This document shows positions 1-5,462 of a DNA stretch of 5,587 nt, piece after piece. The translations under genes were made by a program, and so were the position numbers. The DNA is from Acidocella sp. (GTDB taxonomy: Bacteria > Pseudomonadota > Alphaproteobacteria > Acetobacterales > Acetobacteraceae), in assembly GCA_028687415.1 (NCBI GenBank), contig JAQUAC010000166.1, positions 1-5,587 on the forward strand, given 5' to 3'. The stretch's first letter is position 1. The number at the start of each line of letters is the position of its first letter. The notes under the pieces are model-generated. The model saw only the letters and a program-made list of their open reading frames with translations, searched no databases and was not told the origin of the DNA.

Positions 1-169
1 TCGTGTGGCGTCGAAGCTGGAGGTTGGTATCTGCTGGGTAAATTCCTGGTTCCTGCGCGATCTGCGCACCGCCTTTGGCGGTGCCAAGGCTTCGGGCATC
101 GGCCGCGAAGGCGGTGTGCACTCGCTCGAATTCTACACTGAAATCACCAATGTCTGCGTCAAGCTGTAA
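1..169 (+). CDS. dmpC: 2-hydroxymuconic semialdehyde dehydrogenase, C-terminal fragment (5' end outside window)
   Basis: This is the last 55 codons of an NAD-dependent aldehyde dehydrogenase, read from base 2 to the TAA at 167-169. The visible residues include VNSWFLRDLRTAFGGAKASG, followed by GIGREGGVHSLEFYTEI and the terminus VCVKL. That tail is the signature of the DmpC/XylG/NahI subgroup, which oxidises 2-hydroxymuconic semialdehyde to 2-hydroxymuconate (EC 1.2.1.85) in the cytoplasm. The FGG-K-SGIGREGG motif is the conserved C-terminal part of the aldehyde dehydrogenase fold; the catalytic Cys and most of the NAD site lie outside the window. The hydratase gene starts 9 nt downstream, and the tautomerase and decarboxylase that act after this enzyme follow in the same cluster. 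Family assignment is firm. The subgroup call rests on the C-terminal match and on context. Confidence 0.9.
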   Translation, partial: RVASKLEVGICWVNSWFLRDLRTAFGGAKASGIGREGGVHSLEFYTEITNVCVKL

Positions 170-178
170 GGCGGTCTT

Positions 179-976
179 ATGAGCCAGAGTAACGAAGTCT
201 CAATTCAAAAGGCGGCTGATCAGCTGTTCCATGCGGGGCAGGATAAAACTCCCTGCACGCCGATCCGCACGCTACTGGCGGATGGCGATCTGGAAGCCGC
301 CTACGCCGTGCAGGCGCTCAACACCAAGCGCGCTTTGGCTGCTGGCCGCCGCCTGGTTGGCCGCAAGATCGGCCTGACCTCGCTCGCGGTGCAGAAGCAG
401 CTTGGCGTCAGCCAGCCGGATTACGGCATGCTGTTCGCCGACATGGCGCGCGGCGATGCCGAGGATATTTCGCTTTTGGATGTATTGCAGCCGAAAGTGG
501 AGGCGGAGATCGCCTTCATCCTCGGGCGCGCTTTGCCGCACGAGCAGCTCACTGCGGCGGATCTTTTCCGCGCCATCGAATACGCTGCGCCCGCCATCGA
601 GATCGTAGGCTCGCGCGTGGCGAACTGGGACATCCGCATCACTGACACCATCGCGGATAACGCCTCTTCCGGCCTTTACGTTCTTGGCTCACGTCCCGTT
701 AAACTCTCTGACTTCGATCCGCGCCTGTGCGGCATGGTTATGGAAAAAGCCGGTGAGCCAGTCTCTGTCGGTGCCGGTGCCGCCTGCCTGGGCTCGCCGC
801 TTAACGCCGCCCTGTGGCTGGCGAAAATCATGGCCAAGGTCGGCCAGCCGCTGAGTGCCGGCGATACCATTCTCTCCGGCGCGCTGGGGCCCATGGTGGC
901 CGTGCAGCCAGGCGATGTGTTCGATGTCCGCATCGAAGGTCTTGGCGCCGTGCGCGCTGCTTTTTCCAAGGAGTAA
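179..976 (+). CDS. dmpE: 2-oxopent-4-enoate hydratase (2-hydroxypenta-2,4-dienoate hydratase)
   Basis: This 265-residue protein belongs to the fumarylacetoacetase-like hydratase/decarboxylase family (DmpE/XylJ/MhpD, usually about 260-270 residues). It adds water to 2-hydroxypenta-2,4-dienoate to give 4-hydroxy-2-oxovalerate (EC 4.2.1.80). Visible motifs are VGRKIGLTS at residues 60-68, SQPDYGMLFADM at 78-89, and the metal-ligand pattern E108-x-E110 with E141 (KVEAEIAF and PAIEIVGSR), which parallels the MhpD Mg/Mn site. SQPDYGMLF distinguishes it from the paralogous decarboxylase in the same operon, which has RAKMQQMGV and GRLTDAM instead. The ATG lies 9 nt after the dehydrogenase stop, with an AAGGCGG-like ribosome binding site at 168-174 overlapping that stop codon. 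In the xyl system this enzyme is known to form a complex with the decarboxylase; both partners are present here. Confidence 0.95.
   Translation: MSQSNEVSIQKAADQLFHAGQDKTPCTPIRTLLADGDLEAAYAVQALNTKRALAAGRRLVGRKIGLTSLAVQKQLGVSQPDYGMLFADMARGDAEDISLLDVLQPKVEAEIAFILGRALPHEQLTAADLFRAIEYAAPAIEIVGSRVANWDIRITDTIADNASSGLYVLGSRPVKLSDFDPRLCGMVMEKAGEPVSVGAGAACLGSPLNAALWLAKIMAKVGQPLSAGDTILSGALGPMVAVQPGDVFDVRIEGLGAVRAAFSKE
968..973 (+). promoter_or_regulatory. Ribosome binding site for acetaldehyde dehydrogenase gene
   Basis: AAGGAG forms the last two sense codons (Lys-Glu) of the hydratase gene and ends 6 nt before the ATG at 980. It supports that start and suggests translational coupling between the hydratase and the dehydrogenase. 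Confidence 0.8.
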
Positions 977-979
977 CCA

Positions 980-1921
980 ATGGCCAAAATCAAATGCGCC
1001 ATCATCGGCTCGGGCAATATCGGCACGGACCTGATGATTAAGATCATGCGAACCTCAAAAAACCTTGAAATGGGCGCGATGGTTGGCATCGACCCGAATT
1101 CAGATGGCCTCGCCCGCGCCGCGCGCCTGGGCGTGCCGGTCACGCATGAGGGCATCGAGGGCTTGCGCAAATTGCCAAACTATCGCGAGATCAAGGTGGT
1201 GTTTGACGCCACATCGGCAGGTGCGCATATCAAGAACAATGCAATCTTACAGCAGGATGGCAAGAAAGTTATCGACTTAACCCCGGCGGCAATTGGTCCC
1301 TTCACCATCCCGGCCATCAACGGCGACGCCAACATCAACGAACCGAACGTGAACATGGTGACTTGTGGGGGCCAGGCGACCATCCCCATGGTCTATGCCG
1401 TGAAGCGCGCGGTTGAGCGCGTGGTTTACGGTGAGATCGTCGCCTCCATCTCGTCCAAATCCGCTGGCCCCGGAACCCGCGCGAATATAGACGAGTTCAC
1501 CGAGACGACCTCGAAAGCCATCGAGGTTCTGGGTGGCGCCGAGCGCGGTAAAGCCATCATCATTCTCAATCCTGCCGAACCGCCACTGATCATGCGCGAC
1601 ACGGTATTCACCCTCAGCCAGGGCGGCTCACGCGAGGCAATTGAGGCATCCATTCTCGAAATGGAAGCCGCAGTGAAAAAATACGTGCCCGGGTATCGCC
1701 TGAAGCAGAAAGTGCAGTTCGAAAATATCGGTGACAATGCGCCGGTGCGCATTCCCGGGATCGGTTTCGTGTCCGGTTTGAAAACCACCATCCTACTGGA
1801 AGTGGAGGGGGCGGCGCATTATCTGCCCGCCTATGCCGGCAATCTCGACATCATGACCTCCGCCGCCCTGGTCACCGCCGACCATTGGGCCGCGCGCGAA
1901 CTCATCAAGGAGGCTGCATAA
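980..1921 (+). CDS. dmpF: Acetaldehyde dehydrogenase (acylating)
   Basis: This 313-residue protein matches DmpF/XylQ/MhpF/BphJ in length and sequence. It oxidises acetaldehyde to acetyl-CoA with NAD+ and CoA (EC 1.2.1.10), the last step of the pathway. The N-terminal Rossmann motif GSGNIGTDLM is at residues 10-19. The catalytic cysteine is C129 in NMVTCGGQATIPMVYAV, equivalent to C132 of DmpF. The segments KSAGPGTRANIDEFTETTS and the C-terminal NLDIMTSAALVTAD are typical of the dimerisation and aldolase-contact half. In this family the enzyme forms a heterotetramer with the aldolase, and acetaldehyde is channelled between active sites. The aldolase gene begins at the very next base after this stop codon, which fits stoichiometric co-production. 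No residue I would expect is missing. Confidence 0.96.
   Translation: MAKIKCAIIGSGNIGTDLMIKIMRTSKNLEMGAMVGIDPNSDGLARAARLGVPVTHEGIEGLRKLPNYREIKVVFDATSAGAHIKNNAILQQDGKKVIDLTPAAIGPFTIPAINGDANINEPNVNMVTCGGQATIPMVYAVKRAVERVVYGEIVASISSKSAGPGTRANIDEFTETTSKAIEVLGGAERGKAIIILNPAEPPLIMRDTVFTLSQGGSREAIEASILEMEAAVKKYVPGYRLKQKVQFENIGDNAPVRIPGIGFVSGLKTTILLEVEGAAHYLPAYAGNLDIMTSAALVTADHWAARELIKEAA
1907..1913 (+). promoter_or_regulatory. Strong ribosome binding site for aldolase gene
   Basis: AAGGAGG, close to the full anti-16S consensus, lies inside the last codons of the acetaldehyde dehydrogenase gene and 8 nt before the ATG at 1922. It fixes the aldolase start directly after the upstream TAA. Confidence 0.85.
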
Positions 1922-2956
1922 ATGGCCCGCCCGAACCCGAACAAGCTCTATGTGCAGGACGTTACCTTGCGCGACGGTATGCACTCCATCCGTCACCAAT
2001 ATTCGTTGGAGAGCGTCACTGCCATCGCCCGCGCGCTGGACTCCGCCAAGGTTGACGCCATCGAGGTCAGCCATGGTGATGGCATTACCGGCTCCACCTT
2101 CAATTACGGCTTTGGCGCGCATGACGATGCGGAATGGATTGCCGCTGTTGCATCCGTGTGCAAGTACTCCGTCGTTACGGTGCTGCTGCTGCCCGGCATT
2201 GGCACCGTGCATGATCTGAAGCGCGTCTACGATGCCGGCGCGCGCTCCGTGCGTGTCGCCACCCATTGCACCGAGGCTGACGTGTCGCGCCAGCATATTG
2301 AGGCCGCGCGCAAGCTTGGTATGGATACGGTTGGCTTCCTGATGATGGCCCACATGGCCCCGGTGGAAAAACTGGTGGAGCAGGGCAGGCTGATGGAAAG
2401 TTATGGCGCCGAATGCGTCTATGTGACCGACTCCGCTGGTGCCTTGCTGCCGGAGCAATATGCCGAGCGCGTGAAGGCAATGCGTGAGGCGCTGAAGCCG
2501 GAGACGGAAATCGGCGTGCACACACACCATAACCTAACGCTTGGTGTTGCTAACGCCGTGGCTGGTATCCGCGCCGGTGCCGTGCGTGTGGATGCCTCCC
2601 TCGCCGGCATGGGCGCTGGTGCAGGCAACGCGCCGCTGGAAGCGCTCATCGCCGTGCTGGACCGTGAAGGCATAGAGACAGGCTGTGATCTCTTTAAACT
2701 GATGGATGCCGCAGACGACCTCGTGCGCCCCTTGCAGGATCGCCCTGTACGTGTGGACCGCGAGAGTCTCTCGCTTGGCTATGCGGGCGTGTATTCTTCC
2801 TTCCTGCGCCACGCGGAAAACGCCGCCAAGACGTACGGTGTGGACACGCGCGACATCCTGACCGAACTCGGTAAGCGCCGCATGGTCGGCGGGCAGGAGG
2901 ACATGATCATCGACGTCGCCTTGGACATTCTCAAGCATCGTGAGGCCGCGGCATGA
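1922..2956 (+). CDS. dmpG: 4-hydroxy-2-oxovalerate aldolase
   Basis: This 344-residue class II (divalent metal) pyruvate aldolase of the DmpG/XylK/MhpE/BphI family is full length. It cleaves 4-hydroxy-2-oxovalerate to pyruvate and acetaldehyde (EC 4.1.3.39). The HMGL-like TIM barrel opens with VQDVTLRDGMHSIRHQYSLE: R17, D18 (metal ligand) and H21 (probable catalytic base) are all present. The other metal ligands are H200 and H202 in GVHTHHN. The C-terminal communication domain, which contacts the acetaldehyde dehydrogenase, contains Y291 in GYAGVYSSFL, the position of the active-site Tyr of BphI. The gene follows the dehydrogenase with no spacer and overlaps the next gene by ATGA. Everything points to an intact channelling partner of the upstream enzyme. 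Confidence 0.96.
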   Translation: MARPNPNKLYVQDVTLRDGMHSIRHQYSLESVTAIARALDSAKVDAIEVSHGDGITGSTFNYGFGAHDDAEWIAAVASVCKYSVVTVLLLPGIGTVHDLKRVYDAGARSVRVATHCTEADVSRQHIEAARKLGMDTVGFLMMAHMAPVEKLVEQGRLMESYGAECVYVTDSAGALLPEQYAERVKAMREALKPETEIGVHTHHNLTLGVANAVAGIRAGAVRVDASLAGMGAGAGNAPLEALIAVLDREGIETGCDLFKLMDAADDLVRPLQDRPVRVDRESLSLGYAGVYSSFLRHAENAAKTYGVDTRDILTELGKRRMVGGQEDMIIDVALDILKHREAAA

Positions 2957-3723
2957 CCAATCTTTCGGAGTTAGCCATGCAGCTGGATGAGGCAGCGCGC
3001 ACCGCCACCGCTGTGCCGCAGCTGACTGACACCTATCCCAATCTGAGCGTGGCCGATGCCTATGCCATCCAAACCATGTCTGTTGCCCGCCGCTGGGCGC
3101 GTGGTGAGCGCCGGGTTGGGTATAAAATGGGACTCACCTCGCGTGCCAAGATGCAGCAGATGGGTGTCTCTGAGGTTATATGGGGCCGCCTGACCGATGC
3201 CATGCGGCTGGAGGAAGGTGGTGAACTGCATCATGCCCGCTACACGCATCCGCGTGTGGAGCCTGAAATTGCCTACATCATTGGCAAAAAGCTGGCGGGC
3301 AATGTCTCGCTGGCAGAAGCGCTGGGTGCTGTTGAAGCGGTTGCCCCGGCAATGGAAATCATCGACAGCCGCTACAAGAATTTTAAATTCGCCCTAGCTG
3401 ATGTAATCGCCGACAACTCGTCTTCCTCGGGGTTTTACCTTGGGCAATGGGCCAAGCCCTGCACCGATGTCTCGAATCTCGGGATCATCATGGAGCTGAA
3501 TGGCCGCCCGGTGCAGATAGGGTCTTCCGCCGCCATTCTAGGCAACCCGATCCGCTCCCTGGTCTCTGCCGCGCGGCTGGTTGCCAGTGTGGGCGAGAGT
3601 CTGGAGCCTGGCGACATTGTCCTGGCTGGAGGTGCTACCGCGGCGCACGCCCTGACACCGGGTGATTTTGTCCGCACGACGTTCCAGACGCTGGGCGCGG
3701 TGTCGTTCAACGTTGTTGCTTGA
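2953..3723 (+). CDS. dmpH: 2-oxo-3-hexenedioate decarboxylase (4-oxalocrotonate decarboxylase)
   Basis: This 256-residue protein is a paralogue of the hydratase at 179-976 and belongs to the DmpH/XylI/NahK group. It decarboxylates 2-oxo-3-hexenedioate to 2-hydroxypenta-2,4-dienoate (EC 4.1.1.77) in the oxidative branch. Visible motifs are VGYKMGLTSRAKMQQMGV at residues 55-72, GRLTDAM at 78-84, E103-x-E105 (RVEPEIAY) and E135 (APAMEIIDSR), which are the expected metal ligands. RAKMQQMGV and GRLTDAM favour decarboxylase over hydratase. The start overlaps the aldolase stop as ATGA (2953-2956), with only a weak GAGG at 2942-2945, so translation probably depends on coupling to the aldolase. An in-frame ATG at 2977 is possible, but the upstream start gives the usual family length. 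Confidence 0.94.
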   Translation: MTNLSELAMQLDEAARTATAVPQLTDTYPNLSVADAYAIQTMSVARRWARGERRVGYKMGLTSRAKMQQMGVSEVIWGRLTDAMRLEEGGELHHARYTHPRVEPEIAYIIGKKLAGNVSLAEALGAVEAVAPAMEIIDSRYKNFKFALADVIADNSSSSGFYLGQWAKPCTDVSNLGIIMELNGRPVQIGSSAAILGNPIRSLVSAARLVASVGESLEPGDIVLAGGATAAHALTPGDFVRTTFQTLGAVSFNVVA

Positions 3724-3724
3724 A

Positions 3725-3730
3725 GGGAGG
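3725..3730 (+). promoter_or_regulatory. Ribosome binding site for tautomerase gene
   Basis: GGGAGG lies in the 12-nt gap after the decarboxylase stop and ends 5 nt before the ATG at 3736. The start is also fixed by chemistry: it places the catalytic proline directly after the initiator Met. Confidence 0.8.
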
Positions 3731-3735
3731 CTGTT

Positions 3736-3936
3736 ATGCCGATCGTGGAAATTACCCTCATTGAAGGCCGCAGCTTTGAGATGAAAGAAAAATTGGTGAA
3801 GGAAGTCACCCAGGCGGTGGTCTCCTCCATCGGCGCCCAGCGCGAGGCTGTGCGCGTCATTCTGCGTGAGGTTCCGCCCTGGCATTTCGCGGCGGGCGGA
3901 GAATTGAAGGGCAGGCCGCCGGAGATCGGAACGTGA
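3736..3936 (+). CDS. dmpI: 4-oxalocrotonate tautomerase
   Basis: This 66-codon gene encodes a small tautomerase-superfamily protein (DmpI/XylH, mature length usually about 62 residues). It isomerises 2-hydroxymuconate to 2-oxo-3-hexenedioate (EC 5.3.2.6), linking the semialdehyde dehydrogenase to the decarboxylase. After Met removal the numbering matches the family: Pro1 (the catalytic base), R11 in LIEGRS, R39 in AVRVIL and F50 in WHFAAGGE all fall at their canonical positions. The 45-49 segment reads VPPWH where the xyl/dmp enzymes have MAKGH. The C-terminal tail (LKGRPPEIGT) is a few residues longer than and unlike the classic end. Its final codons carry the ribosome binding site and GTG start of the hydrolase gene, so the tail may be partly shaped by that overlap. 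Active hexamers are the family norm. Confidence 0.95.
   Translation: MPIVEITLIEGRSFEMKEKLVKEVTQAVVSSIGAQREAVRVILREVPPWHFAAGGELKGRPPEIGT
3921..3924 (+). promoter_or_regulatory. Ribosome binding site supporting a GTG start for the hydrolase gene
   Basis: GGAG lies within the tautomerase coding sequence, 8 nt before the GTG at 3933. No ATG in the hydrolase frame occurs until far inside the conserved fold, so this site and the GTGA overlap decide the start. Confidence 0.65.
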
Positions 3937-4751
3937 ATCCAGAAATAGGCAAGTCCATAGACGCTGGCGGCATTGTCACCAACTACCACGATCAGGGTGA
4001 GGGCGCTCCGGCAGTGCTCATCCACGGCTCAGGTCCAGGTGTTTCCGCCTGGGCCAATTGGCGGGTGAATCTCGGGCCGCTCGCGGAGCATAGGCGTGTC
4101 ATCGCCCCTGACATGGTGGGCTTCGGCTTCACCGAGCGGCCCGACAATGCCGTGTACGGCAAGGCGCTGTGGCTCAAGCATCTGGTGGATTTTCTGGACG
4201 CGTTGAAGCTCGAAACCGTCGATCTGGTGGGCAATTCCTTTGGCGGCGGCTTGGCGCTTGCCTTCGCCATTGGCTACCCGCGGCGTGTGCGCCGTCTAGT
4301 GCTCATGGGCAGTGTCGGGCTATCCTTCCCCATTACGCCGGAGCTGGACGCCATCTGGGGCTATCAGCCATCATTGCATAATATGCGTGCTCTGCTGGAT
4401 GTTTTCGCTTTCGACCGCGCGCTGGTGAATGACGAGCTGGCCGAGTTGCGCTATCAGGCAAGCATTCGCCCGGGCTTTCAGGAGAGCTTCTCCGCTATGT
4501 TCCCGGCCCCACGCCAAGCGGGTGTGGACGGTCTGGCCTCCACCGAAGCCGATGTCGCGGCGCTGCCGCATGAGGCGCTGGTCATCCACGGGCGCGAGGA
4601 CCGTGTAATTCCGCCCGAGGTCAGCCAGCGCTTGTTCGCGCTCATTCCGCGGGCGGAGTTGCATATGTTCGGTCAGTGCGGGCATTGGACTCAGATTGAG
4701 CACGCCGCCCGCTTCAACCGTCTGGTTGGAAACTTCCTGGACGGCGCTTAG
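3933..4751 (+). CDS. dmpD: 2-hydroxymuconic semialdehyde hydrolase (alpha/beta hydrolase)
   Basis: This 272-residue alpha/beta-hydrolase is closely similar to XylF/DmpD. It hydrolyses 2-hydroxymuconic semialdehyde, or the 6-oxo ketone from 3-alkylcatechols, to 2-hydroxypentadienoate plus formate or a carboxylic acid (EC 3.7.1.9). Domains and residues: oxyanion-hole motif HGSGPGVSAWANW from residue 31; nucleophile elbow GNSFGGG with S102; lid region about 130-200, including SFPITPELDAIWGY and SIRPGFQESF; catalytic D223 in HGREDRVIP; catalytic H251 in FGQCGHWTQIEHAARF. The start is GTG, overlapping the tautomerase stop as GTGA (3933-3936). In the classic operons this gene follows the dehydrogenase; here it is last, after the tautomerase. 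Its stop overlaps the stop of a convergent minus-strand gene by 4 nt. Confidence 0.95.
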   Translation: MNPEIGKSIDAGGIVTNYHDQGEGAPAVLIHGSGPGVSAWANWRVNLGPLAEHRRVIAPDMVGFGFTERPDNAVYGKALWLKHLVDFLDALKLETVDLVGNSFGGGLALAFAIGYPRRVRRLVLMGSVGLSFPITPELDAIWGYQPSLHNMRALLDVFAFDRALVNDELAELRYQASIRPGFQESFSAMFPAPRQAGVDGLASTEADVAALPHEALVIHGREDRVIPPEVSQRLFALIPRAELHMFGQCGHWTQIEHAARFNRLVGNFLDGA

Positions 4752-5101
4752 CTCTTTTGCGCGGCGTCGAGCTGGTCAAACGCCTCCAGCGCCTGCGCCG
4801 CGTACATTACGCTGGGGCCGGCGCCCATATAGATCGCCATGCCCATGGTCTCCAGCACTTCCTCGCGCGTGGCGCCATACTTGGCCGCCGCCTCGGCATG
4901 GTAGGCGATGCACGGCGCGCAGCGCGTAGCCACGCCCAAAGCCAGGGCGATCAGCTCTTTGCTCTTCTTGTCCAGCGCGGTGCCGCTCATGGCGCCTTGC
5001 GCGAGAGCTGAGAAGCCCTTCATCACATCCGGCGCGCCCTGGCGCAGCGTCTTCACGCCGCCATTCATGTTCTCGATAAGCTGTAACCAGTCCTGCATCA
5101 T
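4748..5101 (-). CDS. AhpD / carboxymuconolactone-decarboxylase-family protein, probable thiol-redox enzyme
   Basis: This 117-residue protein belongs to the carboxymuconolactone decarboxylase (CMD)/AhpD-like all-helical family. The core reads KKSKELIALALGVATR then CAPCIAYHAEAA, giving E49, C61, C64 and H68. The spacing E-x11-C-x2-C-x3-H is exactly that of the AhpD active site (E118, C130, C133, H137), so a disulfide-exchange or peroxidase-linked role is more likely than true carboxymuconolactone decarboxylation. The second half, TREEVLETMGMAIYMGAGPSVMYA, is typical of the short CMD proteins. It is the last gene of a minus-strand cluster with a rhodanese and an ArsR regulator. Two tandem ATGs (5101 and 5098) are possible; the first is 9 nt from AAGGAG and is preferred. 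The physiological substrate is unknown. Its neighbour is a meta-pathway operon, but the two genes converge and are probably not co-regulated. Confidence 0.85.
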   Translation of the reverse strand: MMQDWLQLIENMNGGVKTLRQGAPDVMKGFSALAQGAMSGTALDKKSKELIALALGVATRCAPCIAYHAEAAAKYGATREEVLETMGMAIYMGAGPSVMYAAQALEAFDQLDAAQKS

Positions 5102-5110
5102 AACAAGTTT

Positions 5111-5116
5111 CTCCTT
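5111..5116 (-). promoter_or_regulatory. Ribosome binding site for the AhpD-like gene
   Basis: On the minus strand, AAGGAG lies in the 28-nt gap between the rhodanese stop and the AhpD-like gene, 9 nt before the first of two tandem ATGs. It favours the ATG at 5101 over the one at 5098, which would be 12 nt away. Confidence 0.75.
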
Positions 5117-5129
5117 GTGAAAAGCAAAA

Positions 5130-5459
5130 TCAGCCGCGAATGACCGGTAGCCCGGCCTGTGCCCAGGCCGCGATGCCGCCCGCCAGATGCCCCGCCACCG
5201 GCACCCCGGCCTTGGCGCAAATCTCAGCGGCCGTGCGCGAGCGCTTGCCAGCCGCGCAGTGGAGTACTACCTGGCCTTTCGGCAGGGCGGCGGGGTCGAA
5301 GCTGGAGAGTGGCAGCAGCGTTGCGCCCTCAATCCGCATGGCGGCGAATTCGTTCGGCTCGCGCACATCCACCAGCACCACCTCCTGCTTAGCCAGCGCA
5401 TCGCGCAGCTCCGCCGGGGAGATATCGCGCAAATCGGTCGTCTTTTTGCTAAAGAACAT
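5130..5459 (-). CDS. Single-domain rhodanese (sulfurtransferase)
   Basis: This 109-residue protein is one complete rhodanese domain, about the size of GlpE. Such proteins carry a persulfide on the active-site Cys and transfer sulfane sulfur to thiols or cyanide. Visible features are ISPAELRDAL at residues 13-22, the CH2A-like motif DVREPNEF at 31-38, the active-site loop C68-AAGKR-S74 (the CxxGxRS pattern), and the terminal GGIAAWAQAGLPV. There is no signal peptide or membrane segment, so it should be cytoplasmic. It starts 3 nt after the stop of the upstream ArsR-family gene, whose last codons carry a GAAAGG ribosome binding site at 5472-5467. The AhpD-like gene follows 28 nt downstream. The domain call is firm; the physiological sulfur donor and acceptor cannot be read from sequence. 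Confidence 0.92.
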   Translation of the reverse strand: MFFSKKTTDLRDISPAELRDALAKQEVVLVDVREPNEFAAMRIEGATLLPLSSFDPAALPKGQVVLHCAAGKRSRTAAEICAKAGVPVAGHLAGGIAAWAQAGLPVIRG

Positions 5460-5462
5460 GGC

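Noticed and set aside
676..1170. Minus-strand open frame (164 codons) across the hydratase-dehydrogenase junction
   Set aside because: It is antisense to two confident genes, with a Pro/Arg/Ser-rich translation and no family resemblance.
1793..2530. Long minus-strand open frame (245 codons) opposite the aldolase gene
   Set aside because: It lies wholly antisense to a well-conserved gene, its translation is rich in His, Gly and Gln with no recognisable motif, and there is no sensible ribosome binding site context. It is the expected shadow of GC-rich codon bias.
3435..4025. Minus-strand open frame (196 codons) opposite the decarboxylase, tautomerase and hydrolase start
   Set aside because: It spans three real gene boundaries on the other strand and its translation shows no domain or motif; it is a coding shadow.
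4748..5101. Reading the AhpD-like protein as a true 4-carboxymuconolactone decarboxylase belonging to the aromatic pathway
   Set aside because: The CxxC-xxxH site with the upstream Glu matches AhpD-type redox proteins. Carboxymuconolactone belongs to the ortho (protocatechuate) pathway, and the gene is on the opposite strand with a rhodanese.
5154..5169. Perfect 6-bp inverted repeat GGCCTG-TGCC-CAGGCC as a possible terminator
   Set aside because: It lies inside the conserved C-terminal part of the rhodanese gene (GGIAAWAQAG), has no adjacent T-run on either strand, and a downstream gene in the same operon follows.
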